From Leishmania donovani (taxonomy: Eukaryota; Euglenozoa; Kinetoplastea; Trypanosomatida; Trypanosomatidae), in assembly GCF_000227135.1 (NCBI RefSeq), contig NC_018256.1:498821-562820 (forward strand): DNA of 64,000 bases. Reading direction: 5' to 3'. Below the pieces are notes generated by a model, which worked only from the letters and a program-made list of their open reading frames with translations, had not been told where the DNA came from and searched no databases. Of the stretch, positions 9,001 through 18,039 are shown in pieces. The stretch's first letter is position 1. Every line of letters starts with the position of its first letter. Both the position numbers and the translations under genes were made by a program.

Positions 9001-11452
9001 GATGGGGAGAAGCGAAGAAGGCAGGGGCTCGTATCGCAGCCGCAGCGGCAGCGGTGTCCGAGCAAGTGACGCGGGCGGTGAGGGCTTTGACAACGAGAGC
9101 CGCACCAACGGCACAACGGCGCGCCAGCCAAGGCGCTATCACGGTGGCAGCGAGCCCACAACCCGACACAGAGTCACCGCTGGCCCCGCCACGTGCCACA
9201 CTCCGTTCGACTCACTTCACAGCGCCGGCGTGGACTTCGACTGGGTCGCGAACGACCACGCATCTCAGCAGCGACTGCAGCGCTACACTGGCGACGAGGG
9301 ACCACTTGCCGTGCCTTCATCCATCGACACGGCTGTGACCGGGCCACCGTCTGCGCTGGCAGCGTTGGCAGTGCGCGAGGGCCCTGTCAGGCGGGGACGC
9401 GTGATGACCTCGCAAACTCCCGCGGCGCCGCTGCCCACCTGCGGTGCCGTGGGAGCTGAGGACTTGGACCAGAGTGACCCCACGCTCTCGGTGCGGCGCG
9501 CAGACAGCTCCACGAGCCGCTTCGAGGTGTTACTGTGCACGTCATCCAACTCGCAAACACGATACCAAACCCCGCCACACTCACCTTACACCCCGGAGCT
9601 TGGCTCATCGCTCACGAACAGAGCCGGCATCCCTTGCATGGACTCGTTCGCTTCCCTGGAGCACACCCCGCTGACGCGCTCCGTGACTAGCGCATCCGCG
9701 ATGGAGGGCTCAGCGACAGAGTGCGACGCCCCTGTCATGTCAACCTTCTTTGCAGATGACCACGTAGCTGACGCAATCCCGGCGGCAGCGGCTGCGCGGC
9801 AAGTGACAGGGGGGCGAGACAAAGACATAGCTGACGACGTGCCTGCCACGCAAGGCCTTGTGCTGGGGGTGGATGAGAAGGCTAAGGTACATGCCCTGCC
9901 TCATTACGTTGAGAGCGACAGCGGCCCCGTGCCGCGTTCTTCAGTGGAATGGCCGTCGTCACTTGGCTCGCGAAACCCCGACCAGCCGTCTCGCGTCACT
10001 CAACCAGCAGCGCGCACTTCCGGTGACGTCGGCGCGGAGGCTGCCCACCCCACCCCACCGACCTCTTCAGGGACGAGAAATGTGGTGGCCGCTTGCGCAC
10101 ATCGTACCCCCCTGGACAGTCGCCTCCACAGCAATTCGGTGTTCAGAGCAGGGCCTACGCACACCTGCCATGTAGCGAGCGCATCGGCGAGTCGAGGCGC
10201 TAGGGAGGCGTACACAGGCCCATCGACCGATCTCGGCACCAGCGAGGAGCCGGGCAACAGCGATGGTGATGGGCTGGAAGATAGCCTCGACGATGCACCG
10301 ACGCTGTGGGATCGCCATGCACCCTACCCCGCCCCCGCCCTTTCCATCGACGGCGGCGACGTGTACTCGAGCGTGTCCTCCGCGTCAACGCCGCCGCCGC
10401 CTCCGCCGGGGCCGCTGCGCGAGCCACGGCAGCAGGTGCACCGACAGCGAGAGACTTCCCTGCTGTCCTCCTCCTCGGCACCCGTGAACGATGCGGAGGA
10501 CAAGGTGACGGCGCTGATGTCGACGGCTATCGCTCACGGAACAGGAGGCTGCCGAGCGGAAGCGGGGGAAGGCACCCGCCGCCGCGTGGCGCCAGAGTTG
10601 TCTTCCTCGATAGTTTCGATCAACGCGGCCTCGTCGGCGACGACCTCATCGCGGCCCCGACGTGGGCGCCACGCGGGCGAAAGACAAGAGGAAGAGCACG
10701 AGTCCGATGACGTGCCGGCGGCTTACACTCAGCGCTTGCAACAGTGGCAGCAGGCCCAGAATAATGATGTGCAGCCGCAGGCATTGTATAGGGCGCTTCG
10801 CAGCGACTTCTTTGCTAGTAGGTCCTGCCCTCGCTGGGGCAGCGAAAGCACGCAGCCCTACGACGCGGAGGGGTGTCACAGCAGAGGCGACATGCTGGAT
10901 GGGCTCGAGCGTGAACCAAACACGCTAATGAACGGCGGTGGTGGTGGTGGCGAAGACCATGGAGGCTTCGCCGCGTCGGCCCCGTCCTCGCTGCCGTCGC
11001 GCGAGGGCTCCATGCAGGCCAACGCCCTGATTGGGTCCGCCGCGGCCGAGTTACGTGAAAGTCGACCTTCTATCGCTTCGTCCTCAGCGACTGGCGCGAC
11101 GGCGTCGGCGACGGCGGTGTCAACGGCAACGACGGCCAAGACGCCAGAGTGTCGCGCACCAGCGTCATGGCAGCGCATGCGCCTATCCTTTGCAGTGGTG
11201 CCTTCGAAGCCGCCGATAGACTCTGGAGCGAATCGACCTCTGGGTACCGATGGACTGCACCGCAGCTCTGCCTTCCCCTTCAGTGATGGCAACTCCGCCG
11301 TAGTGTCGCAGGCGGCCGGGATCTACCCGGGACGACAGCGGGCGATGGCAGCGGCGGAAGCAGACAGCTTTGGCGCCGACGCGGATGAGGATGAGGATGA
11401 GGATGGGGGGTACTGCAGTTACGGATGCGAAAGCGACCTAATCTACGTGTGA
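6008..11452 (+). CDS. Large low-complexity protein, 1814 aa, unknown function
   Basis: I do not recognise this gene. The frame is open from 5642, but its first ATG is at 6008. The protein is dominated by Ser, Ala, Arg, Pro and Gly, with short homopolymer patches: PPPPP near the N terminus and again in the middle and near residue 1460, QQQQKQQK near residue 855, poly-Gly near 920 and 1640. It ends in an acidic DEDEDEDGG stretch followed by YCSYGCESDLIYV. No membrane segment, signal peptide or enzyme motif is visible. The first 150 residues (MPSTYAHEPDMRSLLTITRC onward) and the last 15 look the most ordered. Its uninterrupted length in one frame, with synonymous-looking third positions, supports real coding. 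It is probably a mostly disordered kinetoplastid-specific protein, perhaps cytoskeletal or regulatory, but nothing in the sequence settles that. Confidence 0.8.
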   Translation: MPSTYAHEPDMRSLLTITRCVSAMQHSEVKSCAALFSDAHDNLMRDSCTSHARVRREGEPTGYVSGTLEPPRGKQPSSTMRRNGWPKAARRALVFEDSPPPPPSFSKHAVHRECSAFFTSMRLAEEDIRVEEYVLGRNSDRNASGMRQGEAHDTQSAESRAYWSFGFLQQERDLIRSGTDARGPHFLSFDAPDVSRAASLVSPSGAAARTVLPLSTSLSHLQRQPSSPPSLGPQSGAAVATPALSAHPLRLNISADICSKNCRASNSRHFTLSSLSVSKVNDTSHIERADSASSVEGLCNAGGFDLAQTSSRRHSSHQALQRQPDCRDKHASSRPTRWMTSEEGEASLASPVQKPAYNGSAAPSVAVSLSRPLATAAVARNDRSVTSSDTEALWPSARTAGAYSPPQSSNASVASFYSHFFSSAERGGRRSTSRSTSMRREGRVHEAEATATGSGGTTALSHAAPAVAVAGAAGRAALDARGHPVVRRGDDVNAGAVWTTSDRPQRATRAVSEKSPSADRAPSRAAASSSLDLERHTLPVESSPLLSTAVLAVTASKASPAPFSSRSLRFSPPSAAAAVVAGEARVMGASSSQSSTHKSESANVHCRDVSHTSASSSRASGLASASIAMAAKADACLAEAPPTPPDGLSRPEAANTGAARRQYPPPPPLPSPLLESSPGADMWRAGALVQQSLSRHGSFGAEPVSERVGETPLEPPACAESPSYSLPRRRRSPLEGAANMPDVAGRDAQPSVPAVAGTRDITGPVQSIADGGQRKALSGPAARLGPGEKIVHGFRGRRHAAPQSKAIDATEEPPTAVSGMEDNVPREANTCIAGDTSGRLSREVSEEWRNQQQQKQQKWHHYVMCVPPVRAPGASPLSRRSAAAAATHHRQTGMPLSTSLGVSSATTPPPLAQRGNRSPFLGGGGGGNASARSPAIDARRGVQEATDRTGSGCAHCSPAASKLEAEEVGHGEATAAAAEAPEHSRPSPLVLSHAAVTSMGRSEEGRGSYRSRSGSGVRASDAGGEGFDNESRTNGTTARQPRRYHGGSEPTTRHRVTAGPATCHTPFDSLHSAGVDFDWVANDHASQQRLQRYTGDEGPLAVPSSIDTAVTGPPSALAALAVREGPVRRGRVMTSQTPAAPLPTCGAVGAEDLDQSDPTLSVRRADSSTSRFEVLLCTSSNSQTRYQTPPHSPYTPELGSSLTNRAGIPCMDSFASLEHTPLTRSVTSASAMEGSATECDAPVMSTFFADDHVADAIPAAAAARQVTGGRDKDIADDVPATQGLVLGVDEKAKVHALPHYVESDSGPVPRSSVEWPSSLGSRNPDQPSRVTQPAARTSGDVGAEAAHPTPPTSSGTRNVVAACAHRTPLDSRLHSNSVFRAGPTHTCHVASASASRGAREAYTGPSTDLGTSEEPGNSDGDGLEDSLDDAPTLWDRHAPYPAPALSIDGGDVYSSVSSASTPPPPPPGPLREPRQQVHRQRETSLLSSSSAPVNDAEDKVTALMSTAIAHGTGGCRAEAGEGTRRRVAPELSSSIVSINAASSATTSSRPRRGRHAGERQEEEHESDDVPAAYTQRLQQWQQAQNNDVQPQALYRALRSDFFASRSCPRWGSESTQPYDAEGCHSRGDMLDGLEREPNTLMNGGGGGGEDHGGFAASAPSSLPSREGSMQANALIGSAAAELRESRPSIASSSATGATASATAVSTATTAKTPECRAPASWQRMRLSFAVVPSKPPIDSGANRPLGTDGLHRSSAFPFSDGNSAVVSQAAGIYPGRQRAMAAAEADSFGADADEDEDEDGGYCSYGCESDLIYV

Positions 11453-12558
11453 GGACCTCGTCACCGCCGCCGTCTACGCCGTTAGTAAAGGGTGTTGCGC
11501 TCCCCAGTGAGAACGTGGCGGTGATGTTGCATGCACCGTGTGCTCGCACAGTTTGCGTGCGTTTGTGATCGCTGCGAGCGAAAGCGTCCCCTGTTGCCCT
11601 CCTGTTTCCTTATAAAAGTGTATTCTCTATGTGTTCTGGACATTCTCGAGCGCCGCACCTTGAGCGCATGTCTTTCTGACTCTCGCGCTCCACAGTATTT
11701 ACTCTCCTTCACACAGTTGCGCTGTCGACAACGTGCCCCACCGCCAACAGCGCTGCGAAGCAACGACTGTAGAAGCTGAAGGGCAGCAGCGCGGCAACCA
11801 TTCGGGAGGCACGTGCCATGATGGCCGTGCCTTTGTACCTGCAAGCGCTTGGGCTGGCAGATCCCCTCTGACGCTGAAGCGAAACACGCCACTCCGCTCG
11901 CACACGGTATATGGCTTTCTGATGCTTCTTCATTGTTGTTGTTTTGTGCTTGCCCTTTGACTCCCATCATGGATGAATGACCTTCTCTTGCCCTCTTCCG
12001 GTGCACGTCTCTGACGCCGCCGTCCTTGTCTTGCACCACTGCCACTACCTCCTCCTCCGGGAAGTGCACCCATGCGCACTCCTAAAGCGCATCTGCTGCT
12101 TATTGTTGACATACCGACACGTGCACACAAACACACAGCGGCCAATACGCATCTGTGCCCCCCCTTCTACCCCTTGGAGGAGCGAAAGAGGTGAGCGTGT
12201 GCCGCTGAAGGAGGAAGACGACGGGGAAGGCACGAAAAGGCGAAGCAACTCACCCCACCAACTCCGCAAGACAAGGCTTTAGGAGGAGGTGGCGCGAGGG
12301 GGAGGCCAAACAACTGTGAAGAAGTGCTGGTGCCTCTCTCACCAGTTTGCTCGTCAGCGCTTCTCCGCTCCCTTCTTTTCTGTCGTCTTCGCTCTTCATC
12401 CCTTCTTTTTGTTTTCTGTGCTTCCTGGTGACTTTGCTGCCCACCACACCACCCCCTCTCGTACCCTGTACCTCCTCCACCCCTCAGTGGCACGCCGATT
12501 CCCTCCTTTGCTTTGTTTGTTTCTTTTTGCCGGCAGCTCACGAGCACGTGCACACAGG

Positions 12559-12560
<2 letters not shown>

Positions 12561-12592
<32 letters not shown>
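12561..12592. repeat. (CA)n microsatellite
   Basis: Sixteen CA units on the + strand, followed by imperfect caggcacaca units. It lies about 285 bases upstream of the first lipase ATG. Confidence 0.95.
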
Positions 12593-12594
<2 letters not shown>

Positions 12595-12627
12595 CACACA
12601 GGCACACAGAGCACCGTGTTTCCTCTC

Positions 12628-12800
12628 GGTTTCTCTCCATCATCCCCCTCCCTCCCTCCCTGCTGCTTCTATACCAACTTGCATTCATCATCTTTTTTTT
12701 TTGTTTTCGGTTTGTTGTGCTAAAACGAAACGTTTTACGCGTGCTTTGGTTTCTCACCGACACGCACGCATACCCACACCCACACCCCACTTGTTTATAG
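12628..12800 (+). promoter_or_regulatory. Predicted polypyrimidine tract and spliced-leader acceptor for lipase gene 1
   Basis: Two pyrimidine tracts (about 12628-12672 and 12688-12716) precede the first AG dinucleotides at 12799-12800 and 12837-12838. Use of either would give a 5' UTR shorter than 80 nt before the ATG at 12877. Confidence 0.35.
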
Positions 12801-12876
12801 CGTATTGTGTCTGCCTCCGCATCCGCGTCGCCTGCCAGAGCGCGCACCACTACATCGCACCGCGTCTCCCACGACC

Positions 12877-15800
12877 ATGCTCTCTGCCAGCTGCCACAAC
12901 GATGAGCCCTCTGCCGCGACTGCTGGACAGGCGCCTGCGGGTCGTGGGCAGCTGCATCCGTCGACACCATCGTGCTTTTCTGCAGCGCCGGACGTTCTGC
13001 CTGTTGAGCTACAGGTGGAGACCATGTCCTCCCTATCTAGTCGCGTGTTCCTGTACGTGTGGTACGCCGTCCTGGTGGTGGCGTTGGTGGTGCAGTCCAA
13101 CGTGCGCTTGCAGTGGAGCAGCCGCAATTTCTGCGGGGCGGCGGAAGAGGTGTCTGTCTACCATTTGGATGAATGGAACAGTAGTGCCTGCCTGACTTGG
13201 GAGGCGTACTGGGTGCGAGAGGTTTATCCACCGAGACGGCCACGGGGTTACTCGCAACAGCAGCAGTGGATGTCGCTGGAGGGAGCCGGCGTAGTAGCCG
13301 ACACGACTCGAGCGTTGGAGAGCGGTGACTCAGCTGGTTATCGATACGTGGCGTGGCCCCCAATGGATGGGGTACTGCGTGCCAGATCTGCCTGCGGCTC
13401 CTGCAACGGCGGTGACGCAGCCGTCCCGTCTGAGCAGTGCCTCTCTCCGCACTCACCTCAGGAGGCGAGAGAGGTGGGCAGTGCTTCGGTGCACCAGCGC
13501 GCTGCTACGTCTTTCTCGCCGCCGGACTCCTCCTTGGAAGTCAGGAGCGCATGGGCTTCGAGCGGCTCCGCTATGCCGCCGTCGCCGCTGACAGGCCCGA
13601 CGATGCCGCCGCTACACCTCAAGTACAAGCTGCGTTGGACAGCACAAGCTCTGAGCGGCGTGCTGGATCACCAACTCAATCGATTCCTGCACGTCTTCAT
13701 TAGCCTTGCCTCGCCTTTGGCCATAGAAACGGGAATGCCGTCTGCCAGTGCGACCTGGGGTAGCTCTGTGAAGCATTCGCTCTGGGGTGCGCCACAGCGA
13801 GTCTACGAAGTCCTTGTAGCACTGGAAGAGACATCGCTCGCGCCGTGTGAAAACAACTCGGAGAGCAGCAGCGGGGGAGGCTGGGGCAGTGACGGTGACA
13901 GCAGTAGCATGAGCGACCAGCCAAAGTACGTGTACACGTATCGCGCAAGCGTAACCTGCCGGCGTGATGCGCCGCGCTGCAGCAACATCGTGCTCCCCTC
14001 CAGTGTGGTGATCCCAGCCAACCACAGCCAGCTTACCTTGACACTGATCGACGTGGACGCTGAGCTGGCGGAGGCGTCACTGCGCAGCTTCATGATTGGC
14101 CACGGTGATGATGACGACCTGGATGCGGTGCCGACGTCGCGCCTCCTCGCATGCGAGGGCGCTCTTGCAGGCGCAGTCGACTCACCCTGCACGCATCAAG
14201 GGCCAGCAGCGCGGCGCACTCCTCTGGCATCGAACGCGACACCGCGGCCGGCCCCTTCGAGTGCGGTAGGGGTCATGTATCAACGTTCGCAGTACACGAT
14301 CGGTACGCTGGTGTTTCGCTACTTTTTCCTCCTTGTGACTCTTGTCTCGATGCTCCGCTTCCTCTACAGCAGTCGGCAGGCGCACCGCATGAGGTTTGAG
14401 CAGAAATGGACGTTGACGGCTCAAATCGGGCTCATCTTCTACCTCAATCCTGTCTACTGGTGGTGCATCTACGCCGGCGAGGGCACGCGAAGGGGCAGTG
14501 CGAACGGCATTGGCGGCGCGAACGACGGGACGCCAACGACACTGCCTGCGCTTGCCCGTTTTCTTTTACAACTGCTACGCCTCCTCCTCTACTATGTTGA
14601 GTTCCACGTTCCGACGCACTTTGCGGCGCTCATCGTGTGCTACGTATGGAGCATCATCGCCGGCTCGTTTCGCTGGCGCGTGCCCACCAACAATGCTGCT
14701 GCGGCGGAATCCAGGCACGCGCTCCACCCTCCAGCGGCGACGCGGAGTTCGACGTCCGCGTCTGCCGCACAGGAGGGTGATCCGCAGCCGTCGGCTAGGT
14801 CATCTCACGTGTCTGCTGCCGATCTCTCGGCTGAGGCAGGTGCACAGGCGGTGCCGAGCTCAAAGGTGGCGCGTTTCCGTGCGCGAGTCTTGCTGCTTTC
14901 GTTTCTTGCCCTCGTCACGAGTCTCGACGTGGCCAAGTGCTGCTTGGAGGAGAAGGGCGTCGGTGGGAGCGAGCTGACATGCAAGAGCCCGATGTGCCTC
15001 CGTGTTGACAAGTGCATTGGCTATCTTCTTCTGTGCGGGATTTTGTCAAGCGGGGTGGGGCTCTACTGGCTGCGCCGCAACCTCGCCCGCCACCCGTACC
15101 TCTCCACCCGTCCCCAGCAGCTTGCCTGCCGCATTATGATCTTCATGTACTTCACGGGTGGCATCTACAGCGTTGCCCAGGTAGCCCTGCTGGACGCCCT
15201 CTACGCGCAGCTGCTGGGGGTCATCTACTACCAGCCCCTCGTCCAGCTCCCTCATCTGCTGGTGCTAACGAGTTTGGTGAACCACATGACGTATGTGTAC
15301 ACGACAACGCAGTCGTCGCTACAGATCCCGCTGCGGCCGAACGATCCACGCTGGAAGCGCGTCGGCTGGTCATCGCGGTGGTACCGCTGGCTGAACTCGC
15401 ACGGCGGAAGCCTGTACGTCTTCTTTAGCGAGGCGGAGGAGCGGCTGTTTTACGACGTGCAGGTGGCCTATCAGCTGGCGAAGTGTACGTGCAAGCTGGA
15501 GAAGAGGCAGAAGAAGAAGAGCAAAAAGAGCGCCGAACCGCCGAAGGCGAGGGCGGGGGAAAGGGCAGAGGCTGGCGGCGAGGGCGACGGCGGCCAACAT
15601 CGGCGTCGACCTTCACTGACGCAGAGCGGGCGGGACATCAACGCAGCTGGTGTCGAGGGCCTCCAGGGTGGCAACCATTTGACGCCACCGCTCCTGCCAC
15701 CAGTCGACACTTCCGCTTCCGCTGCTGCTGTTGCTACGGCTGTCCCTTCCACGGTAGGCAGAGAGGTGGCCGAGGATGCAGGGTTCGTCGATCCACCATC

Positions 15801-18039
15801 GCGGGAAGAGAGCGACTGGCTTCCGCCTTTCGACATGGCAGGTCGACGCCTTACGCTGTCCACCATCACCACCCACCCGTCTACCTCCTCTTGGAGTCGA
15901 ACGGCCCACGCTGACAACGGCGACAGCGACGAGCAGATCAGGACGCACGACAACTCGAGCTCGCCAAACCTGGGTCGGTCTGTCAGCTGTGAAGACGAGC
16001 CACGCGCACTAACGGCGTCGTGCAACTCCGCAGACACGATGCCTGGCGGTGGACTGGAAGTCGGCGGCACGCCTGCCTTGCCACAGCCCTTGTCGGCTTC
16101 GGACGCCGACGACGCAGCGGCCGGTTGCAGCTTTCTTCTCTCGCAGAGCGGAGGGGCTCCGCGCTACGCGTCGAGCCGCGCCGCCGGCCGTATGCCGGAC
16201 CCACGGCATGGTGCCGAGAGCAGGCTGGTGGACGGCACAGCGACGTTCCTCGACTTTCTTGCCGAAACGAGCGTTGACCGTCCACTGCGTGTGCGGCTGC
16301 GGCAACGAGCGCGGCAGAGCTTCGTATTCTTCAACTTGGAGACCGCGATCGACTGCCTGAATTTGTCGCGGGAGGCGTACGCGGTTCAGGAGAGCCGCGG
16401 CGACAAGTTTATCTGCACAGGCATCCAGGTAAACGCGGCCGAGGTACCGAGGGTGGCGCTGGGGTTTGTGGAGCGCGTTGCCATGGCGCTGCTCGGCCTG
16501 TGCTTCAAGCCATCTCCACACGTGTGCCATGCCCTCGATGACAGCGGCGAAGAGGACGCGGCGGCGGCCATATCATTCACGTCGGGGGATGATAGGACGC
16601 CACTCTTGGATGAACGTCGCCCATCTCTATCCCGATCCCCCTCACGTGCCCCACCTGGCGCAGAGGTTGCGTCATCGGCGACACGGGCGGCTCAGGCTGA
16701 TCCGGCGGCGGCGGCAGCTTTACTTCACGGCAGCAGCAGCAGCGCTAGAAGCGGCAGCTGCCAGCCCCTTTTTCGGAAACCCACCCCTGCGGCCTTTGCA
16801 ACATCGCCTTGTGTTGGCGGGACCTCGTCACCGCCAGGTGCTACCGCAGCCGGCGCATCTTCCTCTTCTTCCTCTCCTTCCAAGAGGATTGGGTCGTTCC
16901 CGACGAGCGCCTCGGCAGCGACCGCCAACGCCGGAGCCGACACTGTGCGACTGCCACACATGAATGTGGAGCAGTACGGCTACCATCGTGTCGCTGTCCT
17001 GGAGACGCGTGGGGTTCAGGTCGTGGTGGTGCGCATGGACACGTCAGGCTCCTGCCCGGTGCACGTCGGCAAGGCGCCGCGCCTCGTCATCGCCTTCCGC
17101 GGTACCGACAACGTGGCGAACGTGATGGAGGACATACGGTTCCGGCAGCGCACGTGGAAGGAGATGGAGACGCCGACCCTGTCGTCCCGGGCGTCTGTGC
17201 ACAGCGGGTTCCTAGAGCTGTGGATGTCGCTGAAGGAACGGGTGATTGACGTGGTGCTGAGGGAGCTGCGCAGCCAGTGTACACCGTTTGAGGAGTCAAG
17301 CGCCGAGGTCTCTGCTGCTGGCACGACAGGCCACGCAGAGGAGGGTGCGAGTACCGCGGCCGGCCGCTCACCGTCGCGGGCGGGCCACGACATGTTTCAT
17401 ACTACGGTGCCATTCTCTGATATCTGGACGTTGCGACGCAACAGCGGCGGCAGGGGTTGCGCTGACCCTCGCGAGGGTGCCTTTGGCAGTAAGCAAGGCG
17501 GCTCCGAGGGCTTCATGCGCGTCTATGTCACCGGCCACAGTCTTGGTGGTGCGCTGGCGTCTCTGTGCGCCTACACGCTGCGCCGCATGCTGCTGCTCAT
17601 CCAATACCCGGAACCGGATCTCGTCGTCTACACATTCGGCCAGCCTCGCATCGGCAACTTCGTCTTCAAACAGTACTACAACCGCGCCGTGCCGTGCACC
17701 TTCCGCGTTGTGAACGAGAGCGACGCTGTTTCCGGCTTCAACTTCTTCGGCGGCCACCACGTTGGCGTCCAGGTGAACATTGACCGCCACGGCAACTACA
17801 TCTGCAAGCCCATGTACATTGAGCGCATGTTCCGGCCCACGCGCGGGCGCGGATTCGCTCTCGCGAACCACACCATCTCGGCCTACGCGAGTTCACTGAA
17901 TGCGATGGCCAACGTTTACACACACGGCGCGTGCCCTTTGCGGTGCCGCCAGCCCTACATGGGCGAGATCGTGTCGGTGAGCAGCACCAACAGCGAGGAG
18001 GACACCCGCAACGCGGCGACGGCCGGGGAGGAGGACTAA
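12877..18039 (+). CDS. Wntless/TMEM181-like membrane module fused to class 3 lipase, paralog 1
   Basis: A 1720-residue protein, probably a membrane-anchored lipase cleaving acyl-glycerol esters. TM1 (about 56-76) is followed by a luminal/extracellular segment (77-470) with a Cys pair and beta-strand pattern, then seven more hydrophobic segments (about 474-498, 511-534, 565-600, 672-690, 713-735, 749-778, 788-810). The signature EQKWTLTAQIGLIFYLNP resembles the Wntless/TMEM181 family core. After a disordered loop (about 880-1140) comes FFNLETAIDCLNLSREAY, then the alpha/beta-hydrolase: oxyanion segment IAFRGTDN, nucleophile GHSLGGA (Ser1555), YTFGQPRIGN, NESD (Asp1616) and ANHT (His1665). The Ser-Asp-His spacing (61 and 49 residues) fits class 3 lipases. 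The frame has no ATG before 12877; Met50 (13024) is a possible later start. The paralog at 26480 shares the full architecture. The substrate is not known; a DAG-lipase-like role is inference. Confidence 0.88.
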   Translation: MLSASCHNDEPSAATAGQAPAGRGQLHPSTPSCFSAAPDVLPVELQVETMSSLSSRVFLYVWYAVLVVALVVQSNVRLQWSSRNFCGAAEEVSVYHLDEWNSSACLTWEAYWVREVYPPRRPRGYSQQQQWMSLEGAGVVADTTRALESGDSAGYRYVAWPPMDGVLRARSACGSCNGGDAAVPSEQCLSPHSPQEAREVGSASVHQRAATSFSPPDSSLEVRSAWASSGSAMPPSPLTGPTMPPLHLKYKLRWTAQALSGVLDHQLNRFLHVFISLASPLAIETGMPSASATWGSSVKHSLWGAPQRVYEVLVALEETSLAPCENNSESSSGGGWGSDGDSSSMSDQPKYVYTYRASVTCRRDAPRCSNIVLPSSVVIPANHSQLTLTLIDVDAELAEASLRSFMIGHGDDDDLDAVPTSRLLACEGALAGAVDSPCTHQGPAARRTPLASNATPRPAPSSAVGVMYQRSQYTIGTLVFRYFFLLVTLVSMLRFLYSSRQAHRMRFEQKWTLTAQIGLIFYLNPVYWWCIYAGEGTRRGSANGIGGANDGTPTTLPALARFLLQLLRLLLYYVEFHVPTHFAALIVCYVWSIIAGSFRWRVPTNNAAAAESRHALHPPAATRSSTSASAAQEGDPQPSARSSHVSAADLSAEAGAQAVPSSKVARFRARVLLLSFLALVTSLDVAKCCLEEKGVGGSELTCKSPMCLRVDKCIGYLLLCGILSSGVGLYWLRRNLARHPYLSTRPQQLACRIMIFMYFTGGIYSVAQVALLDALYAQLLGVIYYQPLVQLPHLLVLTSLVNHMTYVYTTTQSSLQIPLRPNDPRWKRVGWSSRWYRWLNSHGGSLYVFFSEAEERLFYDVQVAYQLAKCTCKLEKRQKKKSKKSAEPPKARAGERAEAGGEGDGGQHRRRPSLTQSGRDINAAGVEGLQGGNHLTPPLLPPVDTSASAAAVATAVPSTVGREVAEDAGFVDPPSREESDWLPPFDMAGRRLTLSTITTHPSTSSWSRTAHADNGDSDEQIRTHDNSSSPNLGRSVSCEDEPRALTASCNSADTMPGGGLEVGGTPALPQPLSASDADDAAAGCSFLLSQSGGAPRYASSRAAGRMPDPRHGAESRLVDGTATFLDFLAETSVDRPLRVRLRQRARQSFVFFNLETAIDCLNLSREAYAVQESRGDKFICTGIQVNAAEVPRVALGFVERVAMALLGLCFKPSPHVCHALDDSGEEDAAAAISFTSGDDRTPLLDERRPSLSRSPSRAPPGAEVASSATRAAQADPAAAAALLHGSSSSARSGSCQPLFRKPTPAAFATSPCVGGTSSPPGATAAGASSSSSSPSKRIGSFPTSASAATANAGADTVRLPHMNVEQYGYHRVAVLETRGVQVVVVRMDTSGSCPVHVGKAPRLVIAFRGTDNVANVMEDIRFRQRTWKEMETPTLSSRASVHSGFLELWMSLKERVIDVVLRELRSQCTPFEESSAEVSAAGTTGHAEEGASTAAGRSPSRAGHDMFHTTVPFSDIWTLRRNSGGRGCADPREGAFGSKQGGSEGFMRVYVTGHSLGGALASLCAYTLRRMLLLIQYPEPDLVVYTFGQPRIGNFVFKQYYNRAVPCTFRVVNESDAVSGFNFFGGHHVGVQVNIDRHGNYICKPMYIERMFRPTRGRGFALANHTISAYASSLNAMANVYTHGACPLRCRQPYMGEIVSVSSTNSEEDTRNAATAGEED

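Larger units (their letters stand above)
11453..12876. other. Intergenic region, no gene seen
   Basis: A 1.4-kb gap with pyrimidine-rich blocks (about 12340-12520 and 12628-12715) and a CA microsatellite at 12561-12592. Frames on both strands are low-complexity. It should hold the 3' UTR of the large hypothetical gene and the 5' UTR of the first lipase gene. Confidence 0.6.

Noticed and set aside
12167..12970. 267-residue open frame on the - strand upstream of lipase 1
   Set aside because: Contains a Cys-Val repeat produced by the CA microsatellite and otherwise Arg/Ser-rich noise.
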